Below are positions 52,442 to 61,726 of a stretch of DNA of 64,000 bases, one piece after another. How positions within the stretch are numbered: the first letter of the stretch is position 1; the number at the start of each line of letters is the position of its first letter. The stretch covers positions 1,984,001 to 2,048,000 of the forward strand of contig NZ_CP093300.1 in assembly GCF_022812285.1 (NCBI RefSeq), read 5' to 3'. The notes beneath the pieces were generated by a model, which was not told where the DNA came from, made no database searches, and saw only the letters and a program-made list of their open reading frames with translations. Source of the DNA: Alkalihalobacillus sp. LMS39 (GTDB taxonomy: Bacteria > Bacillota > Bacilli > Bacillales > Bacillaceae_F). A program made the translations under genes and the position numbers.

Positions 52442-54101
52442 CTCCCTCCTCAAGCTCTTCTTTTGCTACTTCATTGATAATGGCTGTTAAATGGTCCATT
52501 TTTACTTTGATCTCACCATCTGAATCAGAGTGATACAGAATTTCTTGAATATGGTCTTCGAGTGAAGGAAGCTCTAGCTTTGATAAAATATCATCTAATT
52601 CACCGATCACACTTTCAAACAAATTAATTTTTTCATAGAGAAGAGAAAGGATGTGCTGCTCAATTGTATCTTCCACGGCAAAATTATAAATGCGAACATC
52701 TTCTTTTTGACCGAGACGATGAATTCGGCCAATCCGTTGTTCAATCCGCATTGGGTTCCATGGAAGGTCATAATTAATAATGTGACTACAAAATTGTAGA
52801 TTAATCCCTTCACCACCCGCTTCTGTTGCAATTAATACTTGGGCATGGTTTTGGAACAGCTGCCGCATCCAGTCTTTTTTACCGCGTTTAAAGCCACCTC
52901 GGAATGGGACAGAGGAAATGCCGTTTTGTTTTAAATACCATTGTAAATATAATTGAGTTGCTCGATATTCGGTGAAGATAATAACTTTCCCATTAATTTG
53001 TTTTATAATCTCTAACGCTTTTTCCGCTTTTGAATTTACGGAAATATTGCCAATCATCTCCATAAAGCTTTCCGCTTGTGGAATCGTTTTATTTTCCTCT
53101 TGCGCCTTTTCAATCATATTTTTCAAGGTCATAAAGGCGGCTTCACGACTAGAACATATTTCACGCTGCAATGTTAAGAGTGCAAAATGATTTGTAAGAA
53201 TGTCTTTATTTTCTTTTAAAGCGGAAATCGCATCATAAAGCTCACGTTCTTCTTTGCTAAATGTAATAGGAACAGTCTCTACAATCCGTTTTGTCCAAGT
53301 GATTCCCGTTTCTTCACGGCGATTGCGGACCATTACTTTATTAACCAATTCTCGCAATTGTTCTTCGTTTTTCGGTGAGCGCTTTCCTGAGCGGTATGAT
53401 TTTTCAAACGAAGATAAATCACCAAGATGACCTGGTTTTAATAAAGATACGAGATTAAAGATTTCTTCGAGTTTGTTTTGCACTGGTGTTGCCGTTAATA
53501 GCAAACAAAACTTTTTCTTTAGCTTTTTCACAAATTCATAATTTTTAGTTTTCGGATTTTTTAATTTGTGAGCCTCGTCAATAATGATGAGATCATAGTC
53601 TTGTTCCATGACAATGTCATAGTGAGGCTGTCGTTTCGCTGTATCCATCGACGCGACAACAACATCAAACTGTTCCCACACATACGCTTTCTTTTGCGCG
53701 ACTGCCGGAATATGAAACTTTTGATTTAATTCATAAGCCCATTGTGAAACAAGAGAAGCGGGAACGAGAATGAGTGCTTTCTTTACAAGTCCTCGAATCA
53801 TATATTCTTTTAAAATAAGGCCAGCTTCGATTGTTTTTCCTAGCCCTACTTCATCCGCTAAAATCGCTTTTCCATTCATTTTTTCAATAACCGTATTGGC
53901 AACTTCGATTTGATGTGGGTACGGTTCAAGCTGTGGTAGATGCTTTGGTGCTTGTAAGCCTTGAAACTCTGGAACAGCTAAATGTTGTACTGCTTCATAG
54001 GCAAGTTGAAACAACTCCCAATTAGACCATGGCCCGTCCTCATCTAATCTTTTTATAAATTCATCTTGCCACGATTGAGAAAATTCAATTTCTATGTTCA
54101 T
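52416..54101 (-). CDS. yqhH: SNF2-family DEAD-like helicase/ATPase (YqhH)
   Basis: A 561-residue SF2 ATPase: motif I DEVGLGKTIEAG near residue 80, motif II IIDEAHKL near 175, motif III LTATPVQN near 205, motif V ATEAGGEGINLQF near 415 and VI QRIGRIHRLGQ near 450. ATP-driven remodelling of a nucleoprotein is expected; the target is unknown. The ATG at 54101 has AGAAAGGATG upstream; a further in-frame extension was rejected as non-coding. Order yqhH-yqhG beside gcvT is as in B. subtilis. Confidence 0.92.
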   Translation of the reverse strand: MNIEIEFSQSWQDEFIKRLDEDGPWSNWELFQLAYEAVQHLAVPEFQGLQAPKHLPQLEPYPHQIEVANTVIEKMNGKAILADEVGLGKTIEAGLILKEYMIRGLVKKALILVPASLVSQWAYELNQKFHIPAVAQKKAYVWEQFDVVVASMDTAKRQPHYDIVMEQDYDLIIIDEAHKLKNPKTKNYEFVKKLKKKFCLLLTATPVQNKLEEIFNLVSLLKPGHLGDLSSFEKSYRSGKRSPKNEEQLRELVNKVMVRNRREETGITWTKRIVETVPITFSKEERELYDAISALKENKDILTNHFALLTLQREICSSREAAFMTLKNMIEKAQEENKTIPQAESFMEMIGNISVNSKAEKALEIIKQINGKVIIFTEYRATQLYLQWYLKQNGISSVPFRGGFKRGKKDWMRQLFQNHAQVLIATEAGGEGINLQFCSHIINYDLPWNPMRIEQRIGRIHRLGQKEDVRIYNFAVEDTIEQHILSLLYEKINLFESVIGELDDILSKLELPSLEDHIQEILYHSDSDGEIKVKMDHLTAIINEVAKEELEEGDERATASN

Positions 54102-54225
54102 GGCGATCATCCTTTCTAAAAAAAATAGTATTGCCTTCTTAGTCAGCAATTGGTAGGATATTATTATATTTAGTATGGTCAAAATAATAAATTTTATAAA
54201 AAAATCGTATATAGGCGAATGAAAG

Positions 54226-54402
54226 TAAGGGGAGAGACTGCAAAATGTTCGTAAAATGCAGCGCCGAAGGAGCAAGCGAAAGCGAATCTCTCAGGCAAAA
54301 GAACTCTTACTCGACGCAACTCTGGAGAGCGTTCAAAATGAACCACCCACGAAGACATTTCTTACGAAAGTAAGAAAGAAACTTTCTGGTAACAGGACAG
54401 AG
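54226..54402 (+). promoter_or_regulatory. tandem glycine riboswitch
   Basis: The leader of gcvT holds two glycine aptamer-like parts. The first runs through GGGGAGAGAC, GCCGAAGGAGCAA and AATCTCTCAGGCAAAAGAAC (about 54230-54305); the second starts near CGCAACTCTGGAGAGCG and ends TTTCTGGTAACAGGACAG (about 54312-54400). Glycine binding should favour expression of the glycine cleavage operon. The hairpin just after it would be the expression platform. Confidence 0.9.
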
Positions 54403-54439
54403 GAATACAAAGAATATTTGTATTTCTCTGTCTTTTTTT
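54396..54439 (+). terminator. attenuator of the gcv riboswitch
   Basis: A 15-bp stem starting GACAGAG (54396) and ending CTCTGTC (54426-54432), followed by seven T. It overlaps the last aptamer bases, so ligand binding can prevent its folding. Confidence 0.85.
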
Positions 54440-54516
54440 CGTTTTTTGAGTGGGATCTAGAGAATTAAGCCGTTTGTTTTCGCTGACAATACATAAAAAC
54501 GAAGGAGGACAAATGT

Positions 54517-55611
54517 ATGGCAAATGGAAACCAAACTCCGTTGTATCCGTTGTATGAACAATATGGTGGAAAGACGATTGATTTCGGTGGCTGGGATTTA
54601 CCTGTTCAATTTTCAAGTATAAAAGAAGAACATGAAGCTGTTCGTACCAAAGCGGGACTCTTTGATGTATCTCATATGGGGGAAGTGGAAGTAAAAGGAG
54701 AAAAAGCCCTTGAGTTCCTTCAATATGTGATGACAAATGATATTTCTAAACTTCAAGACAATCAAGCTCTTTATACGGTGATGTGTTATGAAAACGGAGG
54801 AACCGTTGATGACCTTCTTGTGTACAAAAAGAAAGACAATGAGTATTTACTTGTTGTGAATGCAGCCAATATTGAGAAAGACGTTGCTTGGTTGCTAGAA
54901 CATAAAGTTGAAGGAGTATCTGTTACGAATAAGTCAGATGAGTTGGCTTTACTTGCTTTGCAAGGACCGGTAGCAGAACAAGTTCTTCAACGGCTAACAG
55001 ATGTTGATTTATCAGCGATTCGCTTTTTCTGGTTTGCCGATAATGTGACCATCGCAGGAAAACAAGTTCTAGTTTCAAGAACAGGATATACAGGTGAAGA
55101 TGGATTTGAGCTTTACTGTAAGGCAGAAGACGCAACGAGCTTGTGGAAAGCCATTTTAGAAGAAGGGAAACAAGAAGGTGTTCTCCCATGTGGCTTAGGC
55201 GCACGTGATACCCTTCGTTTTGAAGCGAAACTACCTCTTTATGGTCAAGAACTATCAAAAGAGATTTCACCGCTTGAAGCTGGGATTGGCTTTGCCGTGA
55301 AGCTGAACAAAGAAGCTAATTTTATCGGGAAAGACGCATTGAAAAAACAAAAAGAAGATGGCTTGACTCGTAAATTAGTAGGAATTGAAATGATGGATAA
55401 GGGCATCCCAAGAACAGGTTATGAAGTGTTTGTCCAAGATAACAACATTGGGACGGTGACAACAGGAACACAATCACCAACATTAAAACGCAATGTTGGA
55501 TTAGCGCTATTACAAAAAGAATTTACAGAACTTGACCAAGAAATCGAAGTCCAAGTAAGAAAAAAACGGTTAAAAGCCAAAGTCGTAAAAACACCATTTT
55601 ATAAACGATAA
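54517..55611 (+). CDS. gcvT: aminomethyltransferase (glycine cleavage T protein)
   Basis: A 364-residue tetrahydrofolate-dependent T protein. [11 protein letters not shown] near residue 47, [11 protein letters not shown] near 95, [14 protein letters not shown] near 190 and [11 protein letters not shown] near 228 are diagnostic. It takes the aminomethyl group from lipoylated H protein and gives methylene-THF plus ammonia. AAGGAGG lies before the ATG; gcvPA follows 18 nt later. H protein gcvH is not in this window. Confidence 0.96.
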   Translation: MANGNQTPLYPLYEQYGGKTIDFGGWDLPVQFSSIKEEHEAVRTKAGLFDVSHMGEVEVKGEKALEFLQYVMTNDISKLQDNQALYTVMCYENGGTVDDLLVYKKKDNEYLLVVNAANIEKDVAWLLEHKVEGVSVTNKSDELALLALQGPVAEQVLQRLTDVDLSAIRFFWFADNVTIAGKQVLVSRTGYTGEDGFELYCKAEDATSLWKAILEEGKQEGVLPCGLGARDTLRFEAKLPLYGQELSKEISPLEAGIGFAVKLNKEANFIGKDALKKQKEDGLTRKLVGIEMMDKGIPRTGYEVFVQDNNIGTVTTGTQSPTLKRNVGLALLQKEFTELDQEIEVQVRKKRLKAKVVKTPFYKR

Positions 55612-55629
55612 GGATGAGGGGGAAAACCA

Positions 55630-56979
55630 ATGTCATTTCGATATTTACCAATGACAGAACAAGATAAAAAAGACATGCTCGACTCAATCGGTGTCCAATC
55701 AATTGAGGAGCTATTTTCAGATATACCAGAAGATATTCGATTTAAAGGACAGTTAAACATTAAAGAAGCATTAACAGAGCCAGAGCTTGTTCGATATTTA
55801 CAAGGATTAGCGAATAAAAATACAAATGTAAAACAAAAGCCGTCTTTTTTAGGGGCAGGTGTGTATGAGCATTATATCCCTTCTGTAGTAGACCATGTCA
55901 TTTCTCGTTCTGAATTTTATACGGCGTATACACCGTATCAACCAGAAATTTCTCAAGGCGAATTGCAAGCGATTTTTGAATTTCAATCGATGGTTTGTGA
56001 ATTAACGGGGATGGATCTTGCCAATTCTTCTATGTATGATGGTCCAACAGCATTAGCAGAAGCCGCTATGATGTGTGCAGGTCAAACGCGTAAGAAAAAA
56101 GTCCTTGTGTCCAAAGCTGTTCATCCTGAAGCAAGAGATGTATTAAAAACAAATGCAAAGGGTCAAAACGTAACCGTTATTGAAGTGGATATTGCCGATG
56201 GGATAACGGATATTGAAGATTTAAAACAAAAATATGATGGAGAAACAGCATGTGTCATTGTTCAATACCCAAACTTCTTTGGTGCCATTGAAAATTTAGC
56301 GGAGATTGAAGAAATTACCCATGCCCAAAAAGGAATGTTTGTCGTTTCTAGTAACCCAGTTGCGCTAGGAGCGTTAAAATCACCAGGTGAGTACGGTGCA
56401 GATGTTGTTGTTGGAGATGCGCAACCTTTTGGGATTCCAACTCAATTTGGCGGACCGCATTGTGGTTATTTTGCCGTTACAACAAAGCTTATGAGAAAAG
56501 TACCTGGTCGTTTAGTTGGTCAAACTGTTGATGATGAAGGTCAACGAGGATTTGTATTAACACTGCAAGCACGTGAACAACATATTCGTCGTGAGAAAGC
56601 AACATCAAATATTTGTTCAAACCAAGCATTAAATGCTTTAGCCGCTTCTGTGGCCATGAGCGCAATTGGCAAACAAGGAGTTCGTGATATGGCCGTACAA
56701 AATATTCAAAAAGCGGCCTACATGAAAAAGCAATTACAACAACAAGGAGTATCGATTGCCTTTTCCACACCGACTTTTAATGAGTTTGTCGTAAAACTAA
56801 ATCAAAGTGTGGCTGATGTAAATGCTTCGTTGTTTGCAGAAGGATTTATCGGTGGATATGACTTAGGTCGTGATTATCCTGAATTAGCTGGACATGTGTT
56901 ATTATGTGTAACGGAAATTCGTACAAAAGAAGAGATTGACCAATTTGTGAATGTACTTGGGAAGGTGAATAACAAATGA
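55630..56979 (+). CDS. gcvPA: glycine dehydrogenase (decarboxylating) subunit 1
   Basis: A 449-residue subunit, the N-terminal half of P protein in organisms that split it. [20 protein letters not shown] and [11 protein letters not shown] segments are typical. It forms a heterotetramer with gcvPB to decarboxylate glycine. Overlaps gcvPB by 4 nt (ATGA). Confidence 0.96.
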   Translation: MSFRYLPMTEQDKKDMLDSIGVQSIEELFSDIPEDIRFKGQLNIKEALTEPELVRYLQGLANKNTNVKQKPSFLGAGVYEHYIPSVVDHVISRSEFYTAYTPYQPEISQGELQAIFEFQSMVCELTGMDLANSSMYDGPTALAEAAMMCAGQTRKKKVLVSKAVHPEARDVLKTNAKGQNVTVIEVDIADGITDIEDLKQKYDGETACVIVQYPNFFGAIENLAEIEEITHAQKGMFVVSSNPVALGALKSPGEYGADVVVGDAQPFGIPTQFGGPHCGYFAVTTKLMRKVPGRLVGQTVDDEGQRGFVLTLQAREQHIRREKATSNICSNQALNALAASVAMSAIGKQGVRDMAVQNIQKAAYMKKQLQQQGVSIAFSTPTFNEFVVKLNQSVADVNASLFAEGFIGGYDLGRDYPELAGHVLLCVTEIRTKEEIDQFVNVLGKVNNK

Positions 56980-58433
56980 AGGATCAGCCGTTAATTTTTG
57001 AACTTAGCAAAGAAGGAAGAATTGGACATAGTTTACCCCCTTGTGATGTAGAAGAAATAGCGTTAGAGGATGTAATTCCTGCTGAATATATACGAACTTC
57101 TGAACCAGAATTACCGGAGGTTTCTGAGCTTCAATTAATGCGTCACTATACGGCTTTATCAAAGAGAAACCATGGTGTAGACTCTGGGTTTTATCCGCTT
57201 GGGTCGTGTACGATGAAATATAATCCGAAAATTAATGAAGATGTTGCTCGTTATGACGGGTTTGCGCATATTCACCCTCATCAAGAGGAGTCTCAAGTCC
57301 AAGGAGCATTGGAATTATTATATGAATTACAAACATCTTTAGCTGAAATTACTGGAATGGATGAAGTCACGTTACAACCAGCAGCTGGCGCACATGGGGA
57401 ATGGACGGGATTAATGTTAATTCGGGCTTTCCACGAAAAAAATGGTGATACGAACCGAACAAAAGTTATCGTACCTGATTCAGCCCATGGTACAAACCCA
57501 GCTTCTGCAACAGTGGCAGGCTTTGATTCCATTACCGTTCGTACAAATGAGCATGGATTAGTTGACCTTGACCATTTACGTGAAGTAGCTGGCCCTGATA
57601 CAGCTGCACTTATGTTAACAAACCCAAATACGCTTGGTTTATTTGAAGAGTATATTGTGGAAATGGCCAAAATCATTCATGATGCAGGTGGAAAACTGTA
57701 TTATGATGGAGCAAACTCTAACGCAATCTTAGGAATTGCTCGCCCGGGTGACATGGGATTTGATGTTGTTCACTTAAACTTGCATAAAACATTTACTGGC
57801 CCACATGGTGGAGGCGGACCTGGTTCAGGCCCTGTCGGAGTGAAAAAAGATTTGATTCCGTTTTTACCAAAGCCAGTTATCGTGAAAAAAGGAGACCACT
57901 ATGGATTTGATTATGATCGTCCAGAGTCGATTGGTCGAGTGAAACCGTATTACGGAAACTTCGGCATTAACGTTCGTGCATACACATACATCCGCACGAT
58001 GGGACCTGAAGGATTACGTCTTGTATCTGAATATGCGGTTTTAAATGCGAACTATATGATGAGACGCTTAGAGCCATATTTTGATTTGCCTTATGGTCAG
58101 CATTGCAAACATGAATTTGTCTTATCTGGTCGTCGCCAAAAGAAACTAGGTGTTCGTACACTTGATATCGCAAAACGCTTATTAGATTTCGGCTATCATC
58201 CACCAACGATTTACTTCCCGCTTAACGTAGAAGAGTGTATGATGATTGAACCAACAGAAACAGAAGCAAAAGAAACATTAGATGAATTTATTGAGGCGAT
58301 GATTCAAATCGCAAAAGAAACAGAAGAAAATCCTGAAATCGTTCAAGAAGCACCACACCATACTGTAATTGGTCGCCTTGATGAAACGTTAGCCGCGAGA
58401 AAACCGGTGTTACGATATCAGAAAGCAGAATAG
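56976..58433 (+). CDS. gcvPB: glycine dehydrogenase (decarboxylating) subunit 2
   Basis: A 485-residue PLP-binding subunit. The cofactor Lys lies in LNLHKTF near residue 270, followed by [14 protein letters not shown]. Start overlaps gcvPA by 4 nt. Last gene of the riboswitch-regulated operon; a terminator follows. Confidence 0.96.
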   Translation: MKDQPLIFELSKEGRIGHSLPPCDVEEIALEDVIPAEYIRTSEPELPEVSELQLMRHYTALSKRNHGVDSGFYPLGSCTMKYNPKINEDVARYDGFAHIHPHQEESQVQGALELLYELQTSLAEITGMDEVTLQPAAGAHGEWTGLMLIRAFHEKNGDTNRTKVIVPDSAHGTNPASATVAGFDSITVRTNEHGLVDLDHLREVAGPDTAALMLTNPNTLGLFEEYIVEMAKIIHDAGGKLYYDGANSNAILGIARPGDMGFDVVHLNLHKTFTGPHGGGGPGSGPVGVKKDLIPFLPKPVIVKKGDHYGFDYDRPESIGRVKPYYGNFGINVRAYTYIRTMGPEGLRLVSEYAVLNANYMMRRLEPYFDLPYGQHCKHEFVLSGRRQKKLGVRTLDIAKRLLDFGYHPPTIYFPLNVEECMMIEPTETEAKETLDEFIEAMIQIAKETEENPEIVQEAPHHTVIGRLDETLAARKPVLRYQKAE

Positions 58434-58438
58434 GGTGA

Positions 58439-58475
58439 GAAGGTGAGCTCTGATTGTGGCTCGCCTTCTTTTTTT
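58439..58475 (+). terminator. terminator of the gcv operon
   Basis: A 10-bp stem GAAGGTGAGC (58439-58448) with GCTCGCCTTC (58459-58468), with one G-T pair, and nine T in the tail region. Confidence 0.87.
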
Positions 58476-58490
58476 AGAGGAGGGGTGTCG

Positions 58491-58676
58491 TAACGGACAT
58501 ATGATCCGCTATTTTAGCGAAAATAGAGGTTTTCGATTCGCTATCGGACATGTGTTCCGTTACTTGTTGTTTTGTTGGCTTGAGAAGCTTGATTTTGCTG
58601 AAATAGCGGAACAGATGTCCGTAACTTGTTTGAAAAACTCGTATTTGGCAAATATAACGGAACACATGTCCGGTAG
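58491..58676. repeat. four-site intergenic repeat, copy 8
   Basis: Sites begin at 58494, 58545, 58607 and 58658: spacings 51, 62 and 51 bp. It starts right after the gcv terminator. Here site 1 (CCGCTAT) pairs best with site 3 (ATAGCGG) and site 2 (CCGTTA) with site 4 (ATAACGG), unlike copy 3. Confidence 0.92.
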
Positions 58677-58682
58677 CATTTA

Positions 58683-59112
58683 CTAGTCACGCACTTTATA
58701 AGTTTTTGTTACCGGGAAACCGAAATATGTGTATTGTATCGTTAATGCCTCAATGAGATGCTCAGGTTGTTCTACTTTTATCCCGTAATGGATTGGTGTC
58801 ATTTCGTTTTTTTCAATGATTGCTTTAACATCTTCTTCTGGTGATATTTTTGGAAGAATCGGTTCTTGGTCGAATTCCATAAACTTAATATTCGGGTTAT
58901 CTGTTCCGTATTGTACAAATTGTGCGGTATCGTAGCTAACGCCCAATTGGACAATATTTGAATCGTTCCGCTCGTTAACTTTAACGTTAGTTACTTGCAC
59001 TTTTGTAAGTCCCTCATTGCGCAAATCGTAAACAACAAGCTGAGTTTGACCATCATCAAAAATTGAATGTCCTTCAATTTTTAGTGGAAGAGTCGTATAA
59101 ATAAATAAAATA
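58683..59112 (-). pseudogene. 5'-truncated hypothetical gene
   Basis: A protein-like frame of about 140 codons (TTLPLKIEGHSIFDDGQTQL... NEGLTKVQVTNVKV) ends at 58683. No ATG or ribosome-binding site occurs at a sensible place. Going upstream the frame passes into the family-2 repeat at about 59113 and meets TGA there. A TTG at 59024 is a poor start. The N-terminal part, perhaps a signal peptide, seems lost where the repeat lies. Family not recognised. Confidence 0.55.
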
Positions 59113-59195
59113 CAAGTGCTTTTCTTGGGGTGAAACGCGCAGGTGCGCAGCCTTCGCCCTTCTAGAATAAGCTTTCAAAGTTTCATTGCTATACC
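59113..59195 (-). repeat. family-2 intergenic repeat, copy c (reverse)
   Basis: On the reverse strand it reads TATAGCAATGAAACTTTGAA, then GGCGAAGGCTGCGCACCTGC and TTTCACCCCAAGAAAAGCAC. This matches copy d over about 85 bp. It overlaps the beginning of the truncated gene. Confidence 0.82.
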
Positions 59196-59205
59196 AATAT
59201 CTGTT

Positions 59206-59234
59206 AAAAAAAAGAATGAACATATCGTTCATCC
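59206..59234 (-). terminator. terminator after yqhL
   Basis: On the reverse strand GGATGAAC (59227-59234) pairs with GTTCATTC (59214-59221) and is followed by eight T. It lies just beyond the yqhL stop. Confidence 0.78.
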
Positions 59235-59242
59235 TCAGCTTG

Positions 59243-59623
59243 TTATTTCTTTTTGTTAATTCGTCCTGACCATTTTTTAAATCCACCTTTAAGATGGTAT
59301 ATCTCTTCACAACCACGTTTTTTCTTTAGTACAGTTGCAGCTTGTTTACTTCTTGCGCCTGATTGGCAATACAAGTATACAGGTTGGTCGGTACGAATTT
59401 CTTTCATTCGTTGTCGTAATTGGGTAAGGGGGATGTTTCTTGCTCCTAAAATATGCCCGCCTTCATATTCTCTTTGTTCTCTTACATCTATTAATTGAGC
59501 TTTTCGATACCCTTTAATAAAATCTTCTTGAGAAAGTGGTGTTAAAAACTTTGGTGTTATAAACCGTTTTGTAATAAAAAATACGAGTACTGCTGCTAGA
59601 ATTGCGGGTAAAATCCATTCCAT
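59243..59623 (-). CDS. yqhL: membrane-anchored rhodanese-like protein (YqhL)
   Basis: A 126-residue protein: N-terminal transmembrane helix (residues 3-18) and one rhodanese domain with DVREQREYEGGHI near 45 and the active-site loop YCQSGARSKQA near 84 (catalytic Cys). It carries sulfur from thiosulfate or persulfide carriers; the acceptor is unknown. It sits between the truncated gene and lipM, as yqhL does in B. subtilis. Confidence 0.88.
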   Translation of the reverse strand: MEWILPAILAAVLVFFITKRFITPKFLTPLSQEDFIKGYRKAQLIDVREQREYEGGHILGARNIPLTQLRQRMKEIRTDQPVYLYCQSGARSKQAATVLKKKRGCEEIYHLKGGFKKWSGRINKKK

Positions 59624-59789
59624 TGACTCACTAACACTCCTTTGTTTTCATGCTCTCTTTAAATTATATACATGTCTTTGTGTTAAGGCAAAGAAAAAAT
59701 GAGTGGGAATGAAAGTCAAATTGCTATGAACTTAATTTCTCATTTGGTACACTATTGTGTGCAAGTATATTGAAATGAGGGACAGGCTT

Positions 59790-60623
59790 ATGAAGGAAAC
59801 ATGGCGTTTTATTGATTCAGGGCATTGCTCACCGTCATATAATATGGCGTTAGATGAAATGTTATTGCAATGGCATAGCGAAGGGAAAATCCCCCCAACG
59901 ATTCGCTTTTATGGATGGAATCCAGCGACATTATCAATAGGGTACTTTCAAAAGGTTGAAAAAGAAATCAATATGGATGCGGTAAATAAATATGATGTGG
60001 GATTTGTGCGTAGACCGACAGGCGGAAGAGGGGTTCTTCATGACGAAGAACTTACGTATAGTGTCATCGTGACCGAGGAACACCCTGATATGCCCCAAAC
60101 GGTCACAGAGGCTTATCGCGTGATCTCTCAAGGTTTATTAGAAGGCTTTCGTGAAGTTGGCCTAGATGCTTATTTTGCGATTCCAAAAACAAAGGAAGAG
60201 CAAGAAGCATTAAAAAATCCCCGATCAGCCGTTTGCTTTGATGCCCCTTCTTGGTATGAACTTGTTGTAGAAGGACGTAAGGTTGCTGGAAGTGCACAAA
60301 CGAGACAAAAAGGCGTGATACTCCAACATGGTTCCATTATTTTAGATTTAGATGAAGACAAATTATTCGATATGTTTTTATATCCTAGCGATCGCGTCCG
60401 CGAACGAATGCAACGGAATTTTAAAAACAAAGCGGTGGCGATTAATGAACTCGTCGACCATCCAATCACGTATGATGAGGCGAAAGTCGCATTTAAAAAC
60501 GGGTTTGAGAAAGGCTTAAATATTAAGCTTGAATTGTATGAGTTAACAAAAGAAGAAGAGGAACAAGTGTTAAAGGTCGCCAAAGAAAGATACGAGCAAG
60601 ATGATTGGAATTTCAAAAGATAA
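59790..60623 (+). CDS. lipM: octanoyltransferase LipM
   Basis: A 277-residue protein of the biotin/lipoate protein ligase fold. [19 protein letters not shown] near residue 73 and [11 protein letters not shown] near 165 are lipoate ligase-like, and the catalytic Cys is in [10 protein letters not shown] near 147. LipM transfers octanoyl from ACP to GcvH, the first step of lipoate synthesis for the glycine cleavage and dehydrogenase complexes. GAGGGA lies 8 nt before the ATG at 59790; upstream ATGs were rejected. A terminator at 60633 follows. Confidence 0.92.
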   Translation: MKETWRFIDSGHCSPSYNMALDEMLLQWHSEGKIPPTIRFYGWNPATLSIGYFQKVEKEINMDAVNKYDVGFVRRPTGGRGVLHDEELTYSVIVTEEHPDMPQTVTEAYRVISQGLLEGFREVGLDAYFAIPKTKEEQEALKNPRSAVCFDAPSWYELVVEGRKVAGSAQTRQKGVILQHGSIILDLDEDKLFDMFLYPSDRVRERMQRNFKNKAVAINELVDHPITYDEAKVAFKNGFEKGLNIKLELYELTKEEEEQVLKVAKERYEQDDWNFKR

Positions 60624-60632
60624 AAAATGAAG

Positions 60633-60664
60633 GTCAGCCACTATATATAGAGGCTGACTTTTTT
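60633..60664 (+). terminator. terminator after lipM
   Basis: Stem GTCAGCC (60633-60639) with GGCTGAC (60652-60658) and TTTTTT. Confidence 0.8.
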
Positions 60665-60666
60665 AT

Positions 60667-60838
60667 GAGGGAGTATAAAAAATTTCGTATAGCAATGAAG
60701 CTTTGAAAGTTGTATCCAAGAAGGCGAAGGCTCCGCACCTGTGCGTTTCACCCCAAGAAGAGCACTTAGTGTTCACTGTCAAAAGCGGGTAGGGCTACGC
60801 ACTTCGCTTGAAAAGAGGCTCCCGTGTTTTTCTTTTTG
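60667..60838 (+). repeat. family-2 intergenic repeat, copy d (long form)
   Basis: Its left end matches copies a and b (GAGGGAGTATAAAAAATTTC, TAGCAATGAAGCTTTGAAAG), the middle matches copy c (GAAGGCGAAGGCTCCGCACC, TTTCACCCCAAG), and the right end CTCCCGTGTTTTTCTTTTTG matches a and b. The most complete member. Confidence 0.82.
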
Positions 60839-61226
60839 TGTAGGAAACTTTAAAATAGTCGACTTGTGTATAACATTGCTCTAATAAATTCTTAGAATGA
60901 ATTAGGGATTTGGAGTACTGTGAGACAACAAGAAAAGACCCAAGTGAATCCTTCAACACTTGGGCGGTTTTATCGCGTTAGCAATTTTGTTGTTTCTATG
61001 GTACATAAGCGGCCATGAAAACCGTTATCTGTGAACATGGCTAGCGTTTTGGAACGTTGGAGGACACAGGAGCAGTTAATCATAAGATATCGCTAGGAAT
61101 AGAGTGGCTTTTGTGTGAATAAGCGCTCCTGTGGCCGCTAAAAACGGAAACCCGTATCATGTTCACAAATAACGGCTGCTCTGACCGCAAAAATGAGACA
61201 TGGGATGTGTTGTTTGTTTCATCATA
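60839..61226. other. gene-free stretch with nested inverted repeats
   Basis: No open frame is convincing. A hairpin CCCAAGTG (60939-60946) with CACTTGGG (60957-60964) lies in it. The main feature is the nested dyad at 61022-61175, listed separately. The rest shows nothing recognisable. Confidence 0.6.
61022..61175. repeat. nested inverted repeat, 154 bp
   Basis: Outer arms CCGTTATCTGTGAACATG (61022-61039) and CATGTTCACAAATAACGG (61158-61175) pair with one mismatch. Inner arms CACAGGAGC (61065-61073) and GCTCCTGTG (61125-61133) are perfect. No transposase is present. It could be a non-autonomous element or a structured RNA; neither is shown. Confidence 0.6.
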
Positions 61227-61268
61227 CACTTCGCTTGAAAGAAAAGACGCTCCGCGTTTTTCTTTTTG
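61227..61268 (+). repeat. family-2 intergenic repeat, copy e (partial)
   Basis: Only the right end is kept: CACTTCGCTTGAAA and CTCCGCGTTTTTCTTTTTGA, matching positions 60800-60838 of copy d. Confidence 0.65.
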
Positions 61269-61510
61269 ATTCTTGTTTTCCTTACATTTACATTACAAAT
61301 GACCTAAGTCTAAAAAAATAGTAATTTCTATTTACTGGTAAAAAACGCGAAATCCTTATACGAAAAGGGGTTGCATTTTCCTATAAAAATGCAATGTAGA
61401 AATTTGTCCAAATATCAGGTTTTCTATGATATTTTAGCGCATTTTCTCATTGATTCTCTAGTATTTGACTAGTTTTATAGTTGACAAAAAAATTTTTCTT
61501 CTGCAAGATT
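61269..61510. other. upstream region of nrdJ, AT-rich
   Basis: Holds a hairpin TTGCATTTT (61371-61379) with AAAATGCAA (61386-61394) and the likely -35 TTGACA at 61481. I looked for a cobalamin riboswitch and saw no B12 box. Confidence 0.4.
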
Positions 61511-61557
61511 CACAATATATAGTGTATGTGTGAGAATATTGGACACAATATATTGAT
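61511..61557 (+). promoter_or_regulatory. two NrdR boxes
   Basis: CACAATATATAGTGT (61511-61525) and ACACAATATATTGAT (61543-61557), centres 32 bp apart, match the NrdR repressor box acaCwAtATaTwGtgt in the usual tandem arrangement. They lie just after the likely promoter and about 170 bp before the RNR start. Confidence 0.85.
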
Positions 61558-61726
61558 TTGTCATTTCGTTTATGGTACGATTAGCCAAGTTAAAAAAACA
61601 TAGTATTCTATTAGCAAATTCACATCAAGATCGTACGATATGCTAGGTTATGACTTAGTCTTACATACATCACGATGAAAACTGTGTTACTGATTAATTT
61701 TGTTTCTGGAGAAGGAGGAAATCTCA

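Noticed and set aside
54256-54468. Small frame over the glycine riboswitch
   Set aside because: It lies in the aptamer and attenuator, which explain the conservation.
58456-58686. Reading frames inside the four-site repeats (also at 1789, 8074, 16082, 58474) with recurring IAEQMS-like words
   Set aside because: They are translations of the repeat sites themselves. The 51-bp spacing keeps frame, but the 62-bp spacing and one-base changes break it, starts and ribosome-binding sites are not conserved, and both strands give similar words.
61269-61726. Cobalamin riboswitch before the class II reductase
   Set aside because: No B12 box or matching fold was seen; NrdR boxes give a better explanation.
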